Below, in pieces: positions 60,903 to 64,000 of a stretch of DNA of 64,000 bases (position 1 is the first letter of the stretch; each line of letters starts with the position of its first letter). The stretch is from Nitrospiraceae bacterium (GTDB taxonomy: Bacteria; Nitrospirota; Nitrospiria; Nitrospirales; Nitrospiraceae). The DNA lies in contig DASPUC010000019.1 in the NCBI GenBank assembly GCA_035623075.1, positions 1-64,000 on the forward strand, given 5' to 3'. A model generated the notes under the pieces. That model had not been told where the DNA came from and did no database searches. It was given only the letters and a program-made list of their open reading frames with translations. A program made the translations under genes and the position numbers.

Positions 60903-61487
60903 TCAACCTTCTGGGACCGTAGTGGTAGGATAGGATATTAGATCGTCGATAGTGATCAGGCTCACGACGCTAACACCCTCCTGTTCCACTCTGGCACGTC
61001 CATCCTGCTCCTTCCGATCCACGATGACCAGGGCATGATGAACGATGAGACCAGCATCTCTCGCAGCTGTCACGGCTTTGAGCAGAGAACCGCCACTCGT
61101 AAGCACATCGTCCACGATCACCGCCCGATCGCCTGCTTTCACCACCCCCTCGATCAACTTCCCCAGCCCATGATCTTTGGGCTGCTTACGGACGACGAAC
61201 GTTCTCCATTCCCGTTTTGGTGTTGCTCGATAGGCAAAATCTGAAATGGTCGCAGCAATCGAGATCGCGCCTATTTCGAGTCCTCCGATGCAATCGATCG
61301 ACAAGTGATTGAGCTTCTGCCATGCCAGTTCTGCAACCAGCGCCCGAGCACTCGGCTGTGCCATCAATGCACGGCAATCGACATAGTATGGACTGGTGAG
61401 TCCTGAAGCCAATCGAAATCCTTTACGTGGATCCCATTGAAATGAATGAGTCGTATAGAAGGCTTCGATCAGATTATTCTTGAGCAC
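60903..61487 (-). CDS. pyrE: Orotate phosphoribosyltransferase-like protein
   Basis: 194 residues with a start of normal PyrE form, FRLASGLTSPYYVDCRAL, the CIGGLEIGAI segment and the PRPP-binding loop RAVIVDDVLTSGGSLLKAV. Substrate in PyrE is orotate plus PRPP, giving OMP in pyrimidine synthesis. The conserved KxxKxHG-type catalytic segment appears as RKQPKDHGLG. Other PyrE-like phosphoribosyltransferases exist, but the fit is good. No other pyrimidine gene is nearby. Confidence 0.88.
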   Translation of the reverse strand: MLKNNLIEAFYTTHSFQWDPRKGFRLASGLTSPYYVDCRALMAQPSARALVAELAWQKLNHLSIDCIGGLEIGAISIAATISDFAYRATPKREWRTFVVRKQPKDHGLGKLIEGVVKAGDRAVIVDDVLTSGGSLLKAVTAARDAGLIVHHALVIVDRKEQDGRARVEQEGVSVVSLITIDDLISYPTTTVPEG

Positions 61488-61775
61488 GGAATTTCTTTAC
61501 TTTCTAGAATGGCTGACTGATGCACTCTGCTGCAGGCACAGAGTCTCGTAAGCGGTCGTCACGAATGTGCCTATTTTAGACAGCTTCGTCGCCCAAAAAA
61601 AATCTCTTTGTCCTTGCTCATTACGATCATCCACCGACATTCGGCCTGAAGTTTGGTCACCTAATATATGGCGCGAAAGAGCGCTTCGTTGAAATACACG
61701 TATTTTGTTTTCGAAAAGTTAAATCCTACGTATAGTACAGGATATCGATGCCCATATCTCATCGACATTCTGACA

Positions 61776-61973
61776 CTAGCACGATCCGCGCATTGCTGGG
61801 GGACAGTATGTAGGCGGCTGTTTGGGCGGAGGTGTGCGTTCAACCTCAGGAGGAGGTTGGGGTTGCTCCGGATCTGGCTTCTGACCCACCGGTGTGGGTT
61901 CAGGAGTCGCACAACCTGACCAAGATAAGAGCAGGGCGATGAGCAGCAGCGATCGAAACATACAGGAATTCAT
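61776..61973 (-). CDS. Small proline-rich lipoprotein
   Basis: 65 residues from ATG 61973 (or 61 from an internal ATG at 61961). MFRSLLLIALLLSWSGC gives a lipobox W-S-G-C, followed by about 45 residues with nearly one third proline (EPTPVGQKPDPEQPQPPPEV) and two late cysteines. Its size suggests a tether or small accessory lipoprotein. The preceding 290 bases to pyrE hold no other gene. Ribosome site not clear, so it is a moderate call. Confidence 0.55.
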   Translation of the reverse strand: MNSCMFRSLLLIALLLSWSGCATPEPTPVGQKPDPEQPQPPPEVERTPPPKQPPTYCPPAMRGSC

Positions 61974-62105
61974 TGACGTTCGGTAGTGCGCGAACGGTGG
62001 TGATGCACTGTACACCACCTGCCCGAGCACGGTCCAGTCCCTTGGGGCACCAGCGTACCCACCAAGCGAGACGATACCAACGAACGACGACTTAGCGGAG
62101 CGTGC

Positions 62106-63959
62106 ATGATACTCGATTCGACTCCCGATTATCGGCGAGTCAAACCAGCAGGACTATTTGCAACAATGCTCGTCTGCTGCTTGCCCATGACCGGATTCGG
62201 CCAGGAATCGCTGGTAAACGAGTCTCGGAGTTCATCCATAAACACGTCTCAGACCGCTCTCCGATATCCAGATTTTTCTGCAGTTGAGTTGACTGCCTCA
62301 TCAACTACCAAACCGCTTGCATCGACTGAGTCGGCCAAATCCACCGAAAGGACATCCGTACGGCTGGCAGCGGATGACACAACGCCTGCGCCATCCGAAT
62401 CGGTAAATCCAACCACGAAACAATCTGCACAACCAACCGAGGAACCGAACCAGCAAATACCCCAAACAGCCATCGTCAAAGGCTTTCTATTCAATGGCAA
62501 CACAGTCGTGAGCAAGGAGGAGCTCGAAGCAATCACCAAACCATATGTCGGGCAGGAGCTCGATCTGCCATTGTTAGAGTCAGCAGCTCAAGCCGTGACT
62601 GATCACTATCGGAAAATGGGTTATACCCTCGCCCTGGCCTACGTGCCTCAGCAAGAGATCAAATTCGGCATGGTAGAGCTGGCCGTGCTCGAAGGTCGGA
62701 TCGGCGACGTGACTGTCTCCGGAAACAAGTACTACTCGTCCTCGTTTATCAAGGGGCATTTTGCCCAAGCCATGGAAGAGAACGTCGCCCGAAACGAATC
62801 CTTGGAACGGGGCCTCCTGCTGTTGAACGAGTATCCGAGTCTAAAGACCTCCGCTACGCTGGAGCCTGGAAAATCAGCCGGCGCCACGGATGTGCATATC
62901 ACCGCTGAAGACAAACGGCCGTTGAATTTCATGCTCGACATGAACAACTACGGCTTCAACACGATTTCACGCTATCGATTCGGCGCCGGAGTAGAAGCCG
63001 GCAATGTGCTCGTGGACGGCGGTACACTCACCCTCCGCGGCATCATGGGAAATGAGCCGAATCAGCTGCTCTACGGCCTGGGCAACTATAGTATGCCGAT
63101 CGGTGTTCACGGCACCAAGCTTGTCATTGGCGGTTCTGACGGCAAGTTCGACGTCGGAAGCCAATTGGACTTCCTCCAAATTCACGGCCACATCACCACC
63201 GGCGATATCGCGGTTACCCATCCCTTTATTAAATCTCGGTTTCAAAACCTTCTTGGTGAATTCGGGTTCTCCGCAAAGCACAGCACACTCGAGCTGCTCG
63301 ATACTTTAGTCGCCGACGATGCCATACGCTCTCTCAGACTCGGTGTGAACTGGGATCGCCTAGATCTCTTAGGTCGATGGTATGCCTCCGTCTACGGATT
63401 CCAGGGGTTGGGTGAGTTTCTGGGCGGTATGAGCGACAACTCGCCGCAGGCATCCCGTCGGGGTGCCGATGACCGTTTCACGAAAGCGACCATCGCCACC
63501 GGACGCATCCAGAGTCTAGGGCACGAGATGCTATTGGTGTTGAAAGCAAGCGGTCAGATCACTACAGGTCCGGTCGTCGTCATGGAGCAGATGCTTCTCG
63601 GTGGACCTGATTCTGTACGCGGCTATCAATTGGGAGAACGGTTTGTCGACGAAGGCTATACCCTGTCCGCCGAAACGCGCATTCCGTTTTTCCCATCCTT
63701 AATGCCGACTGCGCTCAAACAGACCCAAGGCGCGATCTTTATCGATTACGGAGCCGGCCTCCTGAGGAATCCGCAACCTGGTGAGCATCGCTCGACCAAT
63801 ATGACCGGAACCGGGGTGGGGCTTCAGACCCAATTGCCCTGGTACAGCACCAACATACGTCTTGATCTCGGCTTTCCCATCGGACCGAAACCGATCGGTG
63901 GGACAATCACGGGAGACCGCTCCCCTATATTATATTTCTCCATTGCGACGCGGTTCTAA
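62106..63959 (+). CDS. TpsB-type outer-membrane transporter (two-partner secretion)
   Basis: 617 residues. A signal peptide is followed by a Ser/Thr-rich linker (about 35-130). A POTRA-type region (IVKGFLFNGNTVVSKEELEA to RIGDVTVSGNKYYS) and a 16-strand barrel of the FhaC/ShlB/HecB type follow, with LLGGPDSVRGYQLGERFVDE (the VRGY motif) and a final strand ending SIATRF. TpsB proteins export large TpsA proteins across the outer membrane. The TpsA partner is not in the window; a frame starting near 63967 may be its beginning. Confidence 0.88.
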   Translation: MILDSTPDYRRVKPAGLFATMLVCCLPMTGFGQESLVNESRSSSINTSQTALRYPDFSAVELTASSTTKPLASTESAKSTERTSVRLAADDTTPAPSESVNPTTKQSAQPTEEPNQQIPQTAIVKGFLFNGNTVVSKEELEAITKPYVGQELDLPLLESAAQAVTDHYRKMGYTLALAYVPQQEIKFGMVELAVLEGRIGDVTVSGNKYYSSSFIKGHFAQAMEENVARNESLERGLLLLNEYPSLKTSATLEPGKSAGATDVHITAEDKRPLNFMLDMNNYGFNTISRYRFGAGVEAGNVLVDGGTLTLRGIMGNEPNQLLYGLGNYSMPIGVHGTKLVIGGSDGKFDVGSQLDFLQIHGHITTGDIAVTHPFIKSRFQNLLGEFGFSAKHSTLELLDTLVADDAIRSLRLGVNWDRLDLLGRWYASVYGFQGLGEFLGGMSDNSPQASRRGADDRFTKATIATGRIQSLGHEMLLVLKASGQITTGPVVVMEQMLLGGPDSVRGYQLGERFVDEGYTLSAETRIPFFPSLMPTALKQTQGAIFIDYGAGLLRNPQPGEHRSTNMTGTGVGLQTQLPWYSTNIRLDLGFPIGPKPIGGTITGDRSPILYFSIATRF

Positions 63960-64000
63960 TGAGCCATGCCTATGGACATTTGCGAGGGCAAAACTGGGGG

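Overview
The window is about 56% GC bacterial chromosome and most likely comes from the genus Nitrospira (phylum Nitrospirota). This rests on the gene-by-gene form of its complex I operon (nuoA-B-C-D-G-I-J-K-L-M-M-N with two NuoM subunits and a long NuoL), on the housekeeping gene arrangement, and on families of short palindromic intergenic repeats. The genus call is inference, because no 16S rRNA gene or nitrite oxidoreductase gene is present.

Layout. Bases 1-4531 look like the end of an integrated segment. They hold small secreted or membrane proteins of unknown role, a DUF2844/DUF3443 pair and a short MscS channel, and end in a 3' fragment of tRNA-Val(CAC) that looks like an attachment scar. 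Another tRNA-like arm sits at the left edge. Bases 4700-10170 carry a TPR lipoprotein, a DksA/TraR zinc-finger protein, the recR-ybaB-dnaX replication/repair operon, the SRP RNA gene and tRNA-Ser. Bases 10325-15807 are envelope genes: an AsmA-like protein, MscS, MscL with a zinc ribbon, and two paralogous OmpA-domain proteins. A frameshifted periplasmic binding protein and a HEAT-repeat protein follow. Bases 18910-22314 hold tRNA-Leu and tig-clpP-clpX. Bases 22525-31418 hold two PilZ-like proteins, a HEAT lipoprotein with a fused TatA-like protein, an M24 peptidase, a glutamine amidotransferase beside an amino-acid permease, PsiE, and a tandem desulforedoxin-like protein. Bases 31451-39341 hold nagZ, pepA, queE, a HAD phosphatase, tRNA-Leu, a receiver protein and a PriA that lacks its ATPase motifs.

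Bases 41614-55361 are one complex I operon with no nuoE, nuoF or nuoH in it. It has an extra NuoM whose TM7 lysine is replaced, and a NuoL with a lengthened lateral-helix region. Together these match the published '2M' complex I type, thought to pump more protons per electron and to suit reverse electron flow. Bases 55492-59078 form a three-gene two-component cluster. The right end holds a NAGPA-type glycosidase, a rhodanese, an orotate phosphoribosyltransferase homologue and a TpsB outer-membrane transporter.

The most notable signals not explained by ordinary genes are: (1) a 124-125 bp element with 18-25 bp terminal inverted repeats, present in three copies tightly abutting RNA genes or a stop codon; (2) a second palindromic repeat family, one copy of which supplies the C-terminal coding end of the extra NuoM; (3) the helicase-motif-less PriA; (4) the TatA-like protein with a second amphipathic box; (5) the tRNA-Val attachment scar.
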